A DNA stretch of 58,120 nucleotides from Streptomyces sp. CNQ085 (GTDB taxonomy: Bacteria; Actinomycetota; Actinomycetes; Streptomycetales; Streptomycetaceae). This document shows, in pieces, positions 8,727 to 20,602 of this stretch (the stretch's first letter is position 1; each line of letters begins with the position of its first letter). Position numbers and translations under genes: made by a program. The stretch lies in assembly GCF_022614595.1 (NCBI RefSeq), contig NZ_JAJFAU010000010.1, positions 1-58,120 on the forward strand, in the 5' to 3' direction. Under the pieces are notes generated by a model, which did no database searches, was not told the origin of the DNA, and saw nothing but the letters and a program-made list of their open reading frames with translations.

Positions 8727-9598
8727 CGCAGCGCCGCCCTGTGCCGCCGGCACAGAGGCTCTTCCGCGACGCCCCGCGCCACACTTCACCCCAGGCGTCC
8801 CTCCGGACGCGGAAGCCCCCGAGAAGGCCCCTCCCGGGGGCTTCTCACTGTTCGAATCCACAGGCGGCAGAGTTGGTGATCCACAGATTCGCCGACTTTC
8901 TTCCGTCCACACGCTGGGGACCGGCGGGTTGTCCCTATAGCGTCCACAGGCACGCCGCTCGATGATCGAATGGGCCTGGTCAGATGCCTGGGGATCTGTG
9001 GGCAGAAGTTTTCCACAAGCTGTGGACAATGATTGCGCCCACAAGCGGCAGATCGGGTTGTCCACTGCCTGCCCACAGCCTGGGCCGCGTTGTGCACAGT
9101 TTTCACCGGCTTCTCCACAGAGCTGTCCACTGTTCGACAACATGGCGCGCGTTGTCACCCCTCCGTGTGAAAGGCGTCACATGGAGGGCCTGGGTTGGGC
9201 TGTTGAGAAGGCGGGTAAAACTGTGGGCGGCCCTGGGGAGAAGTCCCGGATCGCTGTGCACGGGATGTGCAGAACTTTCCGTCGTCCACAGCGGCCCCCT
9301 GTTCATCCACGTCCCCACCCACAGGGCCGGTGGACAAAACTTCCGGTCTGACCTGCGCAGATCGAGTTATCCCCGGTTTCCACAGGCCCTACTACTACGA
9401 CCACAGAGGTTAAGAGCGGACTTCCATCGGAAGTGGGCCCTGTGCACAACTCGGCCCGATCTCGCTCCACGCCCCTCCCGGCGACTTGACCCCGGCCCGC
9501 CCCGACTGTCAGCCGGGTGCGTCAGACTGGTCCCCGGCGACAAGCCGACGACGAAGACCAGCAAGGCGAGCAGCCAGCAACAGCGGGAGGCGGCTTAA
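8727..9598. other. oriC, chromosomal origin of replication
   Basis: 872 non-coding bases between dnaA and dnaN, the canonical Streptomyces oriC location. With TTGTCCACA as the box: perfect at 9021-9029 (reverse). One mismatch at 9009-9017, 9058-9066, 9090-9098, 9111-9119, 9282-9290, 9329-9337 and 9441-9449. Two mismatches at 8903-8911, 8929-8937, 8940-8948, 9123-9131 and 9376-9384. The boxes form a left group (8.90-9.13 kb) and a right group (9.28-9.45 kb) around a 150-base gap, in both orientations. I see no strongly AT-rich tract; the least GC-rich part is near 9385-9425. Confidence 0.95.
8812..8844 (+). terminator. hairpin terminator after dnaA
   Basis: A 9-bp stem GAAGCCCCC / GGGGGCTTC with a 15-base loop, 85 bases after the dnaA stop and just before the first oriC DnaA boxes. 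It would limit dnaA transcription running into the origin. Confidence 0.7.
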
Positions 9599-10729
9599 GT
9601 GAAGATCCGGGTGGAGCGCGACATCCTCGCGGAGGCGGTGGCCTGGGCAGCCCGCAGCCTGCCTGCCCGGCCCCCGGTGCCGGTCCTCGCGGGCCTGCTG
9701 CTGAGGGCCGAGGAGGGCTCGCTGAGCCTGTCCGGTTTCGACTACGAGGTCTCGGCACGGGTCTCGGTGGAGGCCGACGTGGAGGAGGACGGGACGGTAC
9801 TCGTCTCCGGCCGCCTGCTGGCCGACATCTCGCGAGCCCTCCCCAACCGCCCGGTGGAGATCTCCACAGACGGTGTCCGGGTGAGCGTCGTCTGCGGATC
9901 CTCGCGGTTCACACTCCACACACTGCCTGTGGAGGAATACCCGGCGCTTCCCCAGATGCCGAGCGCGACCGGCACGGTCCCGGGCGAGGTCTTCGCCGCC
10001 GCCGCGGCCCAGGTCGCCATCGCGGCCGGACGCGACGACACCCTCCCGGTCCTCACCGGTGTGCGGATCGAGATCGAGGGCGACACGGTCACCCTGGCCT
10101 CCACCGACCGCTACCGCTTCGCGGTCCGCGAGTTCCTGTGGAAGCCGGAGACGCCGGACGCCTCCGCGGTGGCCCTGGTCCCGGCCAAGACGCTGCTGGA
10201 CACGGCGAAGTCCCTCAGCGGCGGTGACAACGTGACGCTGGCGCTGTCGGGCTCCGGCGCGGGCGAGGGCCTGATCGGATTCGAGGGCAACGGGCGGCGG
10301 ACCACGACGCGGCTGCTCGAGGGCGACCTGCCGAAGTACCGCACGCTCTTCCCGACGGAGTTCAACTCCGTCGCGGTGATCGAGACCGCCCCCTTCGTGG
10401 AGGCGGTCAAGCGCGTGTCCCTGGTGGCCGAGCGGAACACCCCGGTGCGGCTCACCTTCGAGCAGGGTGTGCTGATCCTGGAGGCGGGATCGAGCGACGA
10501 CGCGCAGGCTGTGGAACGTGTGGACGCGCAGCTGGAGGGCGACGACATCTCGATCGCCTTCAACCCCGGCTTCCTGCTGGAGGGTCTGAGCGCCATCGAC
10601 GCCCCGGTCGCGCAGCTCTCCTTCACCACCTCGACCAAGCCCGCGCTGCTGAGCGGCAAGCCGGCGGTGGACGCGGAGGCGGACGAGGCGTACAAGTACC
10701 TGATCATGCCGGTGCGGCTGTCGGGCTGA
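9599..10729 (+). CDS. dnaN: DNA polymerase III subunit beta (sliding clamp)
   Basis: 376 residues from the GTG at 9599, with a GGGAGG ribosome-binding site about 9 bases upstream. It is the ring-shaped processivity clamp of the replisome. Three repeated clamp folds are recognisable; conserved stretches include RPPVPVLAGLLLRAEEGSLSL, VLTGVRIEIEGD and the C-terminal YLIMPVRLSG that ends almost all DnaN proteins. It is the first gene right of oriC. Confidence 0.97.
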   Translation: MKIRVERDILAEAVAWAARSLPARPPVPVLAGLLLRAEEGSLSLSGFDYEVSARVSVEADVEEDGTVLVSGRLLADISRALPNRPVEISTDGVRVSVVCGSSRFTLHTLPVEEYPALPQMPSATGTVPGEVFAAAAAQVAIAAGRDDTLPVLTGVRIEIEGDTVTLASTDRYRFAVREFLWKPETPDASAVALVPAKTLLDTAKSLSGGDNVTLALSGSGAGEGLIGFEGNGRRTTTRLLEGDLPKYRTLFPTEFNSVAVIETAPFVEAVKRVSLVAERNTPVRLTFEQGVLILEAGSSDDAQAVERVDAQLEGDDISIAFNPGFLLEGLSAIDAPVAQLSFTTSTKPALLSGKPAVDAEADEAYKYLIMPVRLSG

Positions 10730-10933
10730 GCCCGGTGGCATGCGGCCGGGCGCACGAGGACCGTCCATCGCGCGGGTGCGGCATGCCGGTGCGGCCGGAC
10801 CGGGCTCCGGGGCGTTCTTCCGGCTCGGTCGGCGCGCATACGAGCGGAGTGTGCCCGCAGCTGTGCGTCGCTCCCTCCGTCGTAGGCTCGTACCCGGGTA
10901 CGCAGCACCAGGACACCGAAGAAAGGCCCCCTG

Positions 10934-11869
10934 ATGGAGCTCGGTCTCGTCGGTCTCGGCAAGATGGGCGGCAACATGCGCGAGCGCATCCGCCGCGCAG
11001 GCCACACCGTCGTCGGATTCGACCGCAACCCGGACCTCGCCGACGTCCACAGTCTCGATGAGCTGGTGGACTCGCTGAAGGTGCCCCGGGTGGTGTGGGT
11101 CATGGTCCCGTCCGGCGGCCCGACGCAGTCGACGGTCGACGCCCTGGGCGAGCTGCTCTCCCCCGGGGACGTGGTCGTGGACGGCGGTAACTCCCGCTGG
11201 ACGGACGACGAGCGGCACGCCCAGGAGCTGGCGGCCAGGGGCATCGGCTTCGTGGACTGCGGCGTCTCCGGCGGCGTGTGGGGTCTGGAGAACGGCTACG
11301 CGCTGATGTACGGCGGTGACGCCGAGCATGTCGCGAAGGTGCAGCCGGTCTTCGACGCGCTCAAGCCGGAGGGCGAGTTCGGCTCCGTGCACGCCGGGAA
11401 GGTGGGCGCCGGCCACTTCGCGAAGATGGTCCACAACGGCATCGAGTACGCGATGATGCAGGCATTCGCCGAGGGCTGGGAGCTGCTGGAGGCGGCCGAG
11501 GCCGTCACCGACGTCCGCGAGGTCTTCCGCTCCTGGCAGGAGGGCACCGTCATCCGCTCCTGGCTGCTGGACTTGGCCGTCCGCGCGCTGGACGACGACG
11601 AGCACCTGGGAGCGCTGCGCGGTTACGCGGCCGACTCCGGCGAGGGCCGGTGGACGGTGGAGGCGGCGATCGACCACGCCGTGCCGCTGCCCGCGATCAC
11701 CGCGTCGCTGTTCGCCCGCTTCTCCTCGCGCCAGGACGACTCCCCGCAGATGAAGATGATCGCCGCGCTGCGCAACCAGTTCGGCGGCCACGCGGTGACC
11801 GCCGCGGCCGGCGGAGAGAAGGGCGCCGACGCGCCGGGCGCCGACGTCATCCCGCCCGTCGGCGGCTGA
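10934..11869 (+). CDS. gnd: 6-phosphogluconate dehydrogenase (decarboxylating), short tetrameric type
   Basis: 311 residues. It oxidises and decarboxylates 6-phosphogluconate to ribulose 5-phosphate in the pentose phosphate pathway. The Rossmann motif GLGKMGGNM is at 7-15. Substrate and catalytic residues lie in [11 protein letters not shown] (82-92), [13 protein letters not shown] (110-122) and [12 protein letters not shown] (161-172, catalytic Lys164). It is shorter than the ~470-residue dimeric enzyme and matches the ~300-residue GndA/YqeC class. Its place between dnaN and recF is conserved in Streptomyces. Confidence 0.93.
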   Translation: MELGLVGLGKMGGNMRERIRRAGHTVVGFDRNPDLADVHSLDELVDSLKVPRVVWVMVPSGGPTQSTVDALGELLSPGDVVVDGGNSRWTDDERHAQELAARGIGFVDCGVSGGVWGLENGYALMYGGDAEHVAKVQPVFDALKPEGEFGSVHAGKVGAGHFAKMVHNGIEYAMMQAFAEGWELLEAAEAVTDVREVFRSWQEGTVIRSWLLDLAVRALDDDEHLGALRGYAADSGEGRWTVEAAIDHAVPLPAITASLFARFSSRQDDSPQMKMIAALRNQFGGHAVTAAAGGEKGADAPGADVIPPVGG

Positions 11870-11888
11870 CCGGCCCGAAGCGGATCCG

Positions 11889-13010
11889 ATGCACGTCACG
11901 CATCTGTCGCTGGCCGACTTCCGGTCCTACGCCCGGATCGAGGTTCCGCTCGATCCGGGCGTCACCGCTTTCGTCGGTCCGAACGGCCAGGGCAAGACCA
12001 ATCTCGTCGAGGCGGTCGGCTACCTCGCGACGCTGGGCAGCCACCGGGTCTCCTCCGACGCGCCGCTGGTACGGCAGGGCGCCGACCGCGCGGTGGTGCG
12101 GGCGGTGGTGCGGCAGGGGGAGCGCCAGCAGCTGCTGGAGCTGGAGCTGAACCCGGGGCGGGCCAACCGGGCGCGGATCAACCGCTCCTCGCAGGTCAGG
12201 CCGAGGGATGTACTGGGCATCGTGCGCACGGTGCTGTTCGCCCCGGAGGACCTGGCGCTGGTGAAGGGCGATCCCGGGGAGCGCCGCCGTTTCCTGGACG
12301 AGCTGGTGACGGCGCGCTCGCCGCGGATGGCGGGGGTGCGGTCGGACTACGACCGGGTGCTCAGGCAGCGCAACACCCTGCTGAAGACGGCGGCGACGGC
12401 GCGCCGGCACGGCGGGGGGTCCGGCGGCGGGGCGCTGGCCACCCTGGATGTGTGGGACCAGCATCTGGCCGGCGCCGGGGCGGAGCTGCTGGCGCACCGG
12501 ACATCGCTGGTGGCGGCGCTGGGACCGCTGGCGGACAAGGCGTACGAGCGGTTGGCCCCGGGCGGCGGGCCGGTCGTGCTGGAGTACCGCTCACCGGTGG
12601 AGGGCGGCACGCGCGAGGAACTGTACGAGGGGCTGCTGGCCGCGCTCTCCCGGGCGCGTCGGCAGGAGATCGAGCGCGGTGTGACGCTGGTGGGTCCGCA
12701 CCGTGACGATCTGGTGCTGAGGCTGGGGGAGTTGCCGGCCAAGGGGTACGCGAGCCACGGGGAGTCGTGGTCCTGTGCGCTGGCGCTGCGGCTGGCCTCG
12801 TACGACCTGCTGCGCGGTGAGGGCAACGAGCCGGTTCTGGTGCTCGACGACGTCTTCGCCGAGCTGGACGCCGGACGGCGGGAGCGGCTGGCGGAGCTGG
12901 TGGCGCACGGCGAGCAGGTGCTGGTGACGGCGGCCGTGGAGGAGGACGTCCCCGAACTGCTGGCGGGGGCTCGGTACGCGGTCGGCGACGGGGAGGTGAC
13001 CCGGTTGTGA
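11889..13010 (+). CDS. recF: DNA replication and repair protein RecF
   Basis: 373 residues. RecF is an SMC-like ATPase that helps load RecA at single-strand gaps. Walker A GPNGQGKT is at 30-37, the ABC signature region near [12 protein letters not shown], and Walker B in [12 protein letters not shown] with D-loop residues after it. It starts 19 bases after gnd and its stop overlaps the dciA start by 4 bases. Confidence 0.97.
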   Translation: MHVTHLSLADFRSYARIEVPLDPGVTAFVGPNGQGKTNLVEAVGYLATLGSHRVSSDAPLVRQGADRAVVRAVVRQGERQQLLELELNPGRANRARINRSSQVRPRDVLGIVRTVLFAPEDLALVKGDPGERRRFLDELVTARSPRMAGVRSDYDRVLRQRNTLLKTAATARRHGGGSGGGALATLDVWDQHLAGAGAELLAHRTSLVAALGPLADKAYERLAPGGGPVVLEYRSPVEGGTREELYEGLLAALSRARRQEIERGVTLVGPHRDDLVLRLGELPAKGYASHGESWSCALALRLASYDLLRGEGNEPVLVLDDVFAELDAGRRERLAELVAHGEQVLVTAAVEEDVPELLAGARYAVGDGEVTRL

Positions 13011-13618
13011 GGTGGGATGACCGTCCGGACGGACGGAGCGGCCCGTCCGGGATTCCTCCCGCTCCCCCGGGCGGGCGGGAGGGTTCCGCGGAGGCGCGGA
13101 TCCCGGGGCCCGCGGCCGAGCCGTCGGGTGTCGATCTGGCCAGGGTGGCGCTGCGGGCCGCCCGGGAGCAGGCGAAGGCGCGCGGCAGTGCGGTGCGGCA
13201 GAGGCGGCAGGCGCGCACGGGCGGCGGTCCGCGGTCCGGGGCGCGGCGGGACGGCCGTGATCCGCTGCCGCTGGGGGCGGCGATCGAGCGCCTGAAGACC
13301 GAGCGCGGCTGGGAGATGCCGATGGCGGTCGGCGGTGTGATGGGCCGCTGGCCGGAGTTGGTGGGCCCGCAGGTGGCGCGGCACTGCGTACCGCGGTCCT
13401 ACGACGAGCGGGCGCGGGTGTTGTCGGTGCGCTGCGACTCGACGGCCTGGGCGACGCAGGTCCGGCTGCTGGCCCCGCAGCTCGTGGCACGGCTGAACGC
13501 CGATCTCGGGCAGGGGACGGTGAAGTCGATCAGGGTGCGGGGGCCGGAGGCGCCGGACACCCGGCACGGTCCGCTGCGCGCGCCGGGCAGCCGGGGACCG
13601 GGGGACACCTACGGCTGA
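13007..13618 (+). CDS. dciA: DUF721 / DciA family protein
   Basis: 203 residues from a GTG overlapping the recF stop (GTGA). The first ~85 residues are basic and low-complexity. The DUF721 domain occupies about 85-185 ([35 protein letters not shown], then [25 protein letters not shown]). DciA proteins load or recruit the replicative helicase in bacteria lacking DnaC/DnaI. Position next to recF and gyrB supports a replication role. Confidence 0.9.
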   Translation: MRWDDRPDGRSGPSGIPPAPPGGREGSAEARIPGPAAEPSGVDLARVALRAAREQAKARGSAVRQRRQARTGGGPRSGARRDGRDPLPLGAAIERLKTERGWEMPMAVGGVMGRWPELVGPQVARHCVPRSYDERARVLSVRCDSTAWATQVRLLAPQLVARLNADLGQGTVKSIRVRGPEAPDTRHGPLRAPGSRGPGDTYG

Positions 13619-16114
<2,496 letters not shown>

Positions 16115-16152
16115 GTCGGCCGTACGCCGCTCAACGAAGGGATTGACCAGTA

Positions 16153-18804
16153 ATGGCCGACGAGACCACCCCTGCCCCGACCGAGGGCGACGCCCCCGGC
16201 CCCCTGGCGCCGCCCCCGGGCACCCCCGTGGTCGACGAGGGTGCCGGACTCCGGGTGGAGCCGGTCAGCCTCGAGACCGAGATGCAGCGCTCGTACCTCG
16301 ACTACGCGATGAGCGTGATCGTCTCGCGTGCGCTGCCGGACGTGCGCGACGGGCTCAAGCCGGTGCACCGCCGTGTGCTGTACGCCATGTACGACGGCGG
16401 CTACCGGCCCGAGAAGGGCTTCTACAAGTGCGCCCGCGTCGTCGGCGACGTGATGGGCACCTACCACCCGCACAGTGACGCCTCCATCTACGACGCCCTG
16501 GTCCGGCTGGCCCAGCCGTGGTCGATGCGGATGCCGCTGGTGGACTCCAACGGCAACTTCGGCTCGCCGGGCAACGACCCGGCCGCGGCCATGCGCTACA
16601 CCGAGTGCAAGATGGCGCCGCTGGCCATGGAGATGCTCCGGGACATCGACGAGGAGACCGTCGACTTCCAGGACAACTACGACGGCCGCAACCAGGAACC
16701 GACCGTCCTGCCCTCGCGTATCCCCAACCTGCTGGTCAACGGCTCGGCGGGCATCGCGGTCGGCATGGCCACCAACATCCCTCCGCACAACCTGCGCGAG
16801 GTGGCCTCCGGCGCCCAGTGGTACCTGGAGCACCCCGAGGCCACGGGCGAGGAACTGCTGGAGGCGCTGCTGGAGCGGATCAAGGGCCCGGACTTCCCCT
16901 CCGGCGCGCTGGTGGTGGGCCGCAAGGGCTTCGAGGAGGTGTACCGCACCGGCCGCGGCTCGATCACGATGCGCGCGGTGGTCGAGGTGGAGGAGATCCA
17001 GGGCCGCCAGTGCCTGGTCGTCACCGAACTGCCCTACCAGGTCAACCCGGACAACCTGGCGCTGAAGATCGCCGAGCTGGTCAAGGAGGGCAGGGTCGCC
17101 GGCATCGCGGACGTCCGGGACGAGACGTCCTCGCGCACCGGCCAGCGGCTGGTGATCGTCCTCAAGCGTGACGCGGTCGCCAAGGTCGTGCTGAACAACC
17201 TGTACAAGCACACCGATCTGCAGACCAACTTCGGCGCCAACATGCTGGCCCTGGTCGACGGCGTGCCGCGTACGCTGTCGCTGGACGCGTTCATCCGCAA
17301 CTGGGTCACCCACCAGGTCGATGTCATCGTCCGCCGCACCCGCTACCGGCTGCGCAGGGCCGAGGAGCGCGCCCACATCCTGCGCGGTCTGCTCAAGGCG
17401 CTGGACGCGATCGACGAGGTCATCGCCCTGATCCGGCGCAGCAACACCGTCGAGGTGGCGCGCGGGGGCCTGATGGAGCTGCTGGCCATCGACGAGATCC
17501 AGGCGAACGCGATCCTGGAGATGCAGCTGCGCCGCCTGGCCGCCCTGGAGCGGCAGAAGATCACCGCCGAGCACGACGAGCTCCAGGCGAAGATCGACGA
17601 GTACAACGCGATCCTGGCCTCGCCCGAGCGGCAGCGGCGGATCATCGGCGAGGAACTGGCCGCGATCGTCGACAAGTACGGCGACGACCGGCGCAGCAAG
17701 CTGGTGCCCTTCGAGGGCGACATGTCCATCGAGGACCTGATCGCCGAGGAGGACATCGTCGTCACCATCACGCGCGGCGGTTACGTCAAGCGCACGAAGA
17801 CCGACGACTACCGTTCGCAGAAGCGCGGCGGCAAGGGTGTGCGCGGGACGAAGCTCAGGGAAGACGACATCGTCGACCACTTCTTCGTCACCACCACCCA
17901 CAACTGGCTGCTGTTCTTCACCAACAAGGGCCGCGTCTACCGGGCGAAGGCGTACGAGCTGCCGGACGCCGGGCGGGACGCGCGCGGCCAGCACGTGGCG
18001 AACCTGCTGGCGTTCCAGCCGGACGAGACGATCGCCCGGATCCTGGCGGTCCGGGATTACGAGGCCGCGCCGTACCTGGTGCTGGCCACCAAGTCGGGCT
18101 TGGTGAAGAAGACCCCGCTGAAGGACTACGACTCGCCCCGCTCCGGCGGAGTCATCGCCATCAACCTCCGGGGGCTGGAGAGCGGCGGCGAGGACGAGCT
18201 GATCGGCGCGGAGCTGGTCTCGTCCGAGGACGACCTGCTGCTGATCAGCCGGAAGGCGCAGTCGATCCGGTTCACCGCCACCGACGACGCGCTGCGCCCG
18301 ATGGGGCGTGCCACATCCGGTGTGAAGGGCATGAGTTTCCGCGAAGGGGACGAACTGCTCTCGATGAACGTGGTGCGAGCCGGTACGTTCGTGTTCACCG
18401 CCACCGACGGCGGGTACGCGAAGCGCACGGCCGTGAACGAGTACCGCGTGCAGGGCCGCGGCGGCCTGGGCATCAAGGCGGCCAAGATCGTGGAGGACCG
18501 CGGTTCGCTGGTGGGGGCCCTGGTGGTCGAGGAGACGGACGAGATCCTCGCCATCACCCTCGGCGGTGGCGTGATCCGCACGCGGGTCGCCGAGGTCAGG
18601 GAAACCGGACGTGACACCATGGGCGTCCAATTGATCAACCTCGGCAAGCGCGACGCCGTGGTCGGTATCGCACGCAATGCCGAGGCCGGCCGCGAGGCCG
18701 AGGAGGTCGAGGCGGAGACCGGTGCCGGGGACGGCGCCGCGGATTCCGCGCAGGAGCCTTACCCGGAGACGGCCGCCGAGACGGCTCCGGACAACGAGGA
18801 GTAG
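16153..18804 (+). CDS. gyrA: DNA gyrase subunit A, with an unusual QRDR residue
   Basis: 883 residues. It carries the breakage-reunion domain of gyrase, with catalytic Tyr149 in AMRYTECKM, and the C-terminal wrapping domain with GyrA-box QKRGGKG at 556-562. The quinolone-determining region reads [16 protein letters not shown]: residue 108 is Ser (codon AGT at 16474) where nearly all GyrA have Gly (E. coli Gly81, M. tuberculosis Gly88). Ala at the E. coli Ser83 position also occurs naturally in mycobacteria. The C-terminus is an acidic tail. Otherwise the protein is full length and intact. Confidence 0.97.
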   Translation: MADETTPAPTEGDAPGPLAPPPGTPVVDEGAGLRVEPVSLETEMQRSYLDYAMSVIVSRALPDVRDGLKPVHRRVLYAMYDGGYRPEKGFYKCARVVGDVMGTYHPHSDASIYDALVRLAQPWSMRMPLVDSNGNFGSPGNDPAAAMRYTECKMAPLAMEMLRDIDEETVDFQDNYDGRNQEPTVLPSRIPNLLVNGSAGIAVGMATNIPPHNLREVASGAQWYLEHPEATGEELLEALLERIKGPDFPSGALVVGRKGFEEVYRTGRGSITMRAVVEVEEIQGRQCLVVTELPYQVNPDNLALKIAELVKEGRVAGIADVRDETSSRTGQRLVIVLKRDAVAKVVLNNLYKHTDLQTNFGANMLALVDGVPRTLSLDAFIRNWVTHQVDVIVRRTRYRLRRAEERAHILRGLLKALDAIDEVIALIRRSNTVEVARGGLMELLAIDEIQANAILEMQLRRLAALERQKITAEHDELQAKIDEYNAILASPERQRRIIGEELAAIVDKYGDDRRSKLVPFEGDMSIEDLIAEEDIVVTITRGGYVKRTKTDDYRSQKRGGKGVRGTKLREDDIVDHFFVTTTHNWLLFFTNKGRVYRAKAYELPDAGRDARGQHVANLLAFQPDETIARILAVRDYEAAPYLVLATKSGLVKKTPLKDYDSPRSGGVIAINLRGLESGGEDELIGAELVSSEDDLLLISRKAQSIRFTATDDALRPMGRATSGVKGMSFREGDELLSMNVVRAGTFVFTATDGGYAKRTAVNEYRVQGRGGLGIKAAKIVEDRGSLVGALVVEETDEILAITLGGGVIRTRVAEVRETGRDTMGVQLINLGKRDAVVGIARNAEAGREAEEVEAETGAGDGAADSAQEPYPETAAETAPDNEE

Positions 18805-18811
18805 ACAGAAC

Positions 18812-19495
18812 GTGAGTGGAACCGCGGGCGCCGCCAGGGGCGGCGATGATGACGGCGGTGCCCGTGGACCGGCCGCTGACGACGCTCGACGACAGGGCGA
18901 ATCCCACCGTGGGGGAACAACCGTGACCAGTGCCCACCCGCAACCGCAGCCGCATGCCCAGCAGCACGCGGGCACGCCGCAGCCGCACCAGCCGCCGCAG
19001 GCGTACCCGCCCCCGCCGGGCGGCGCCCCGCCGCCGCGCGCCGTCCGGGACGGACGGGAGGACCGGGACGACCTCCGGCAGGACATCATGCGCCGCCCGC
19101 GCACCGGCGCCCGTACCGTCCCCAGGACGCGCAGGGCGCGGCTGAAGGTGGCCAGGGTCGACCCGTGGTCGGTGATGAAGGTCGGCTTCCTGCTGTCGAT
19201 AGCACTGGGCATCTGCACGGTCATCGCGGTGGCCGTGCTGTGGACGGTGATGGACGCCATGGGCGTGTTCGCGGCCGTCGGCGGGACAGTCAGCGAGGCG
19301 ACCTCCACGGACAGCGACGGTGGCTTCGACCTCCAGGCGTTCCTGTCCCTGCCCCGGGTGCTGACCTTCACCTCGGTGGTGGCGGTGATCGACGTGGTGC
19401 TGTTGACGGCCCTGGCCACACTGGGGGCGTTCATCTACAACATGTCGGCCGGCCTCGTCGGCGGTGTCGAGGTGACCCTCGCGGAGGAGGAGTGA
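18812..19495 (+). CDS. DUF3566 domain transmembrane protein
   Basis: 227 residues from the GTG at 18812, seven bases after gyrA. The first ~110 residues are disordered and rich in His, Gln and Pro. Then come a basic patch (RTRRARLKVARVDPWSVMKVGFLLS), a transmembrane helix (SIALGICTVIAVAVLWTVMDAMG), an extracellular loop, and a second helix (FTSVVAVIDVVLLTALATLGAFIYN). DUF3566 proteins follow gyrA throughout actinomycetes; their function is unknown. Co-transcription with gyrase is likely from the spacing. Confidence 0.9.
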   Translation: MSGTAGAARGGDDDGGARGPAADDARRQGESHRGGTTVTSAHPQPQPHAQQHAGTPQPHQPPQAYPPPPGGAPPPRAVRDGREDRDDLRQDIMRRPRTGARTVPRTRRARLKVARVDPWSVMKVGFLLSIALGICTVIAVAVLWTVMDAMGVFAAVGGTVSEATSTDSDGGFDLQAFLSLPRVLTFTSVVAVIDVVLLTALATLGAFIYNMSAGLVGGVEVTLAEEE

Positions 19496-19547
19496 CCCCG
19501 GGATCCTCCTGGGCGCCGCACCGGAGCGGCCGCGGAACGACGCGATT

Positions 19548-19575
19548 TTGGCACGCGGCTGAAGTGCGCTAATCT
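19548..19575 (+). promoter_or_regulatory. promoter of tRNA-Ile
   Basis: TTGGCA (19548-19553) and TAATCT (19570-19575) are separated by 16 bases and lie 13 bases before the mature tRNA. This is a good housekeeping-sigma promoter match. Confidence 0.65.
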
Positions 19576-19588
19576 TTCGGTGCAGCGC

Positions 19589-19662
19589 GGGGCTATAGCT
19601 CAGACGGTTAGAGCGCTTCCCTGATAAGGAAGAGGCCACAGGTTCAAGTCCTGTTAGCCCCA
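19589..19662 (+). tRNA. tRNA-Ile (anticodon GAT)
   Basis: 74 bases. Acceptor stem GGGGCTA / TAGCCCC with discriminator A; D arm TAGCTCAGACGGTTAGAGC; anticodon stem CTTCC / GGAAG with loop CTGATAA, anticodon GAT at 19623-19625; T arm with GGTTCAAGTCC. CCA is not encoded. Confidence 0.97.
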
Positions 19663-19671
19663 CACGGCGGA

Positions 19672-19710
19672 CCGAACGCCCGGACCCTCTGCGGGGGGCC
19701 GGGCGTTCGG
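19672..19710 (+). terminator. hairpin terminator after tRNA-Ile
   Basis: A 12-bp perfect stem CCGAACGCCCGG / CCGGGCGTTCGG around a 15-base loop, 9 bases after the tRNA. Confidence 0.7.
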
Positions 19711-19837
19711 CGTTCGGCCCCTCCGGAGTGCGGAGTGGCGGGCGCCGCCCGCCCGGGTCGGTCGCTCTGCCGAGATGCCCGCTTGGGTATCATCGGGCGC
19801 CAGTAGGTCCCAATGTCTAGAAGGACGAGGTAGCGCG

Positions 19838-19972
19838 GTGAAGAAGCTTCTCCTGATCGCACTGGCCGCCGTCGGCGGGCTCCTCGTGTACCGCCAGATC
19901 CAGGCGGATCGCGCCGAGCAGGATCTGTGGACGGAGGCGACCGACTCCGTGCCCGCGGGTTCGGGGGTCTGA
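19838..19972 (+). CDS. DLW-39 family small protein
   Basis: 44 residues from the GTG at 19838: one hydrophobic helix (KKLLLIALAAVGGLLVY) followed by RQIQADRAEQDLWTEATDS. The QDLW motif and 39-45 residue size define the conserved actinobacterial DLW-39 proteins, named for the tripeptide; the function is unknown. The helix suggests membrane anchoring with a short polar tail. It is placed after tRNA-Ile, as in other Streptomyces, and has its own strong terminator. Confidence 0.88.
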   Translation: MKKLLLIALAAVGGLLVYRQIQADRAEQDLWTEATDSVPAGSGV

Positions 19973-19991
19973 GAGCAACCAGTACTTCGCG

Positions 19992-20023
19992 CGAAGCCCC
20001 GGCCGGTCCCGGCCGGGGCTTCG
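19992..20023 (+). terminator. strong hairpin terminator after the DLW-39 gene
   Basis: A 15-bp perfect stem (CGAAGCCCCGGCCGG and its complement) closes a 2-base loop, 20 bases after the stop codon. Confidence 0.8.
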
Positions 20024-20169
20024 CCGTCTCCGTGTACGGGAGCCGGGCGCCCCGGTACCGGCGCGCATGTCGCGGGAGCGTGACGCGGCCCTCTTGACGT
20101 GCGCACCAGCGAATACGTGCGATGCTTCCGCAAGGCATCGGAGAGGTGCGCCCGAGGCAGACAAGGTAC

Positions 20170-20602
20170 ATGGCACCACTCCATCGCCGCATGGCCGCGT
20201 CGTTGAGCTGCGGAACGCTTCTCGCGCTGTCGCGGTGCCGCTCGCCGCCGCGGCTCCCCGGTAGGTTCCCGCGGCACCACGGACGGTTGCGGAAGACAAC
20301 GCCTCACTGGTGATGGTGCTGGACTCCGCCGGTTCGACGGCGGAGGACGACGGCGCGGGGCACCGAGCGGGACGGTGAGGGCACGCGGAAGGAAGCCGGG
20401 GCCGCCCGGGACGGTTCGGTTCCGGAGGTGCAGGATGGTCCGGTCCGGCCGTCGCGGTGGCGGCCGGGACGGTGACGGGGCCGGCGATCGCGCCGGCGGC
20501 CGTGTACACGCGGCTGCGCGGGCGTACGGCGGCACGCGCGGGAGCGGCGAAGGGGTGCCGGCGACACGGGGGAACGGCACGACGGAGGGTGGCGCATGGT
20601 GA
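20170..20602 (+). pseudogene. remnant of a secreted vWA-domain protein gene
   Basis: Pieces of a signal-peptide vWA protein can be read in three frames. From ATG 20170 or 20191: MAASLSCGTLLAL, a signal-peptide start. After a frame change: AVAVPLAAAAPR, a stop, then TVAEDNASLVMVLDSAGSTAEDDGAGH, which resembles the first strand and MIDAS motif (DxSxS) of a vWA domain but with the second position changed (DSAGS). A stop follows at about 20377. A third frame, from about 20460, ends TTEGGAW with a TGA (20600-20602) overlapping the ATG (20596) of the next gene, as if translationally coupled. Most of the vWA fold is missing. Inference: deletion plus frameshifts in a once-coupled gene. Confidence 0.55.

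Noticed and set aside
11623..11899. minus-strand frames opposite gnd, including part of a 796-codon open frame from 9509
   Set aside because: Antisense of dnaN and gnd with no protein-like features.
20094..20099. TTGACG as a promoter for the vWA remnant
   Set aside because: The only AT-rich hexamer nearby (GAATAC) is 11 bases away, too short a spacing.
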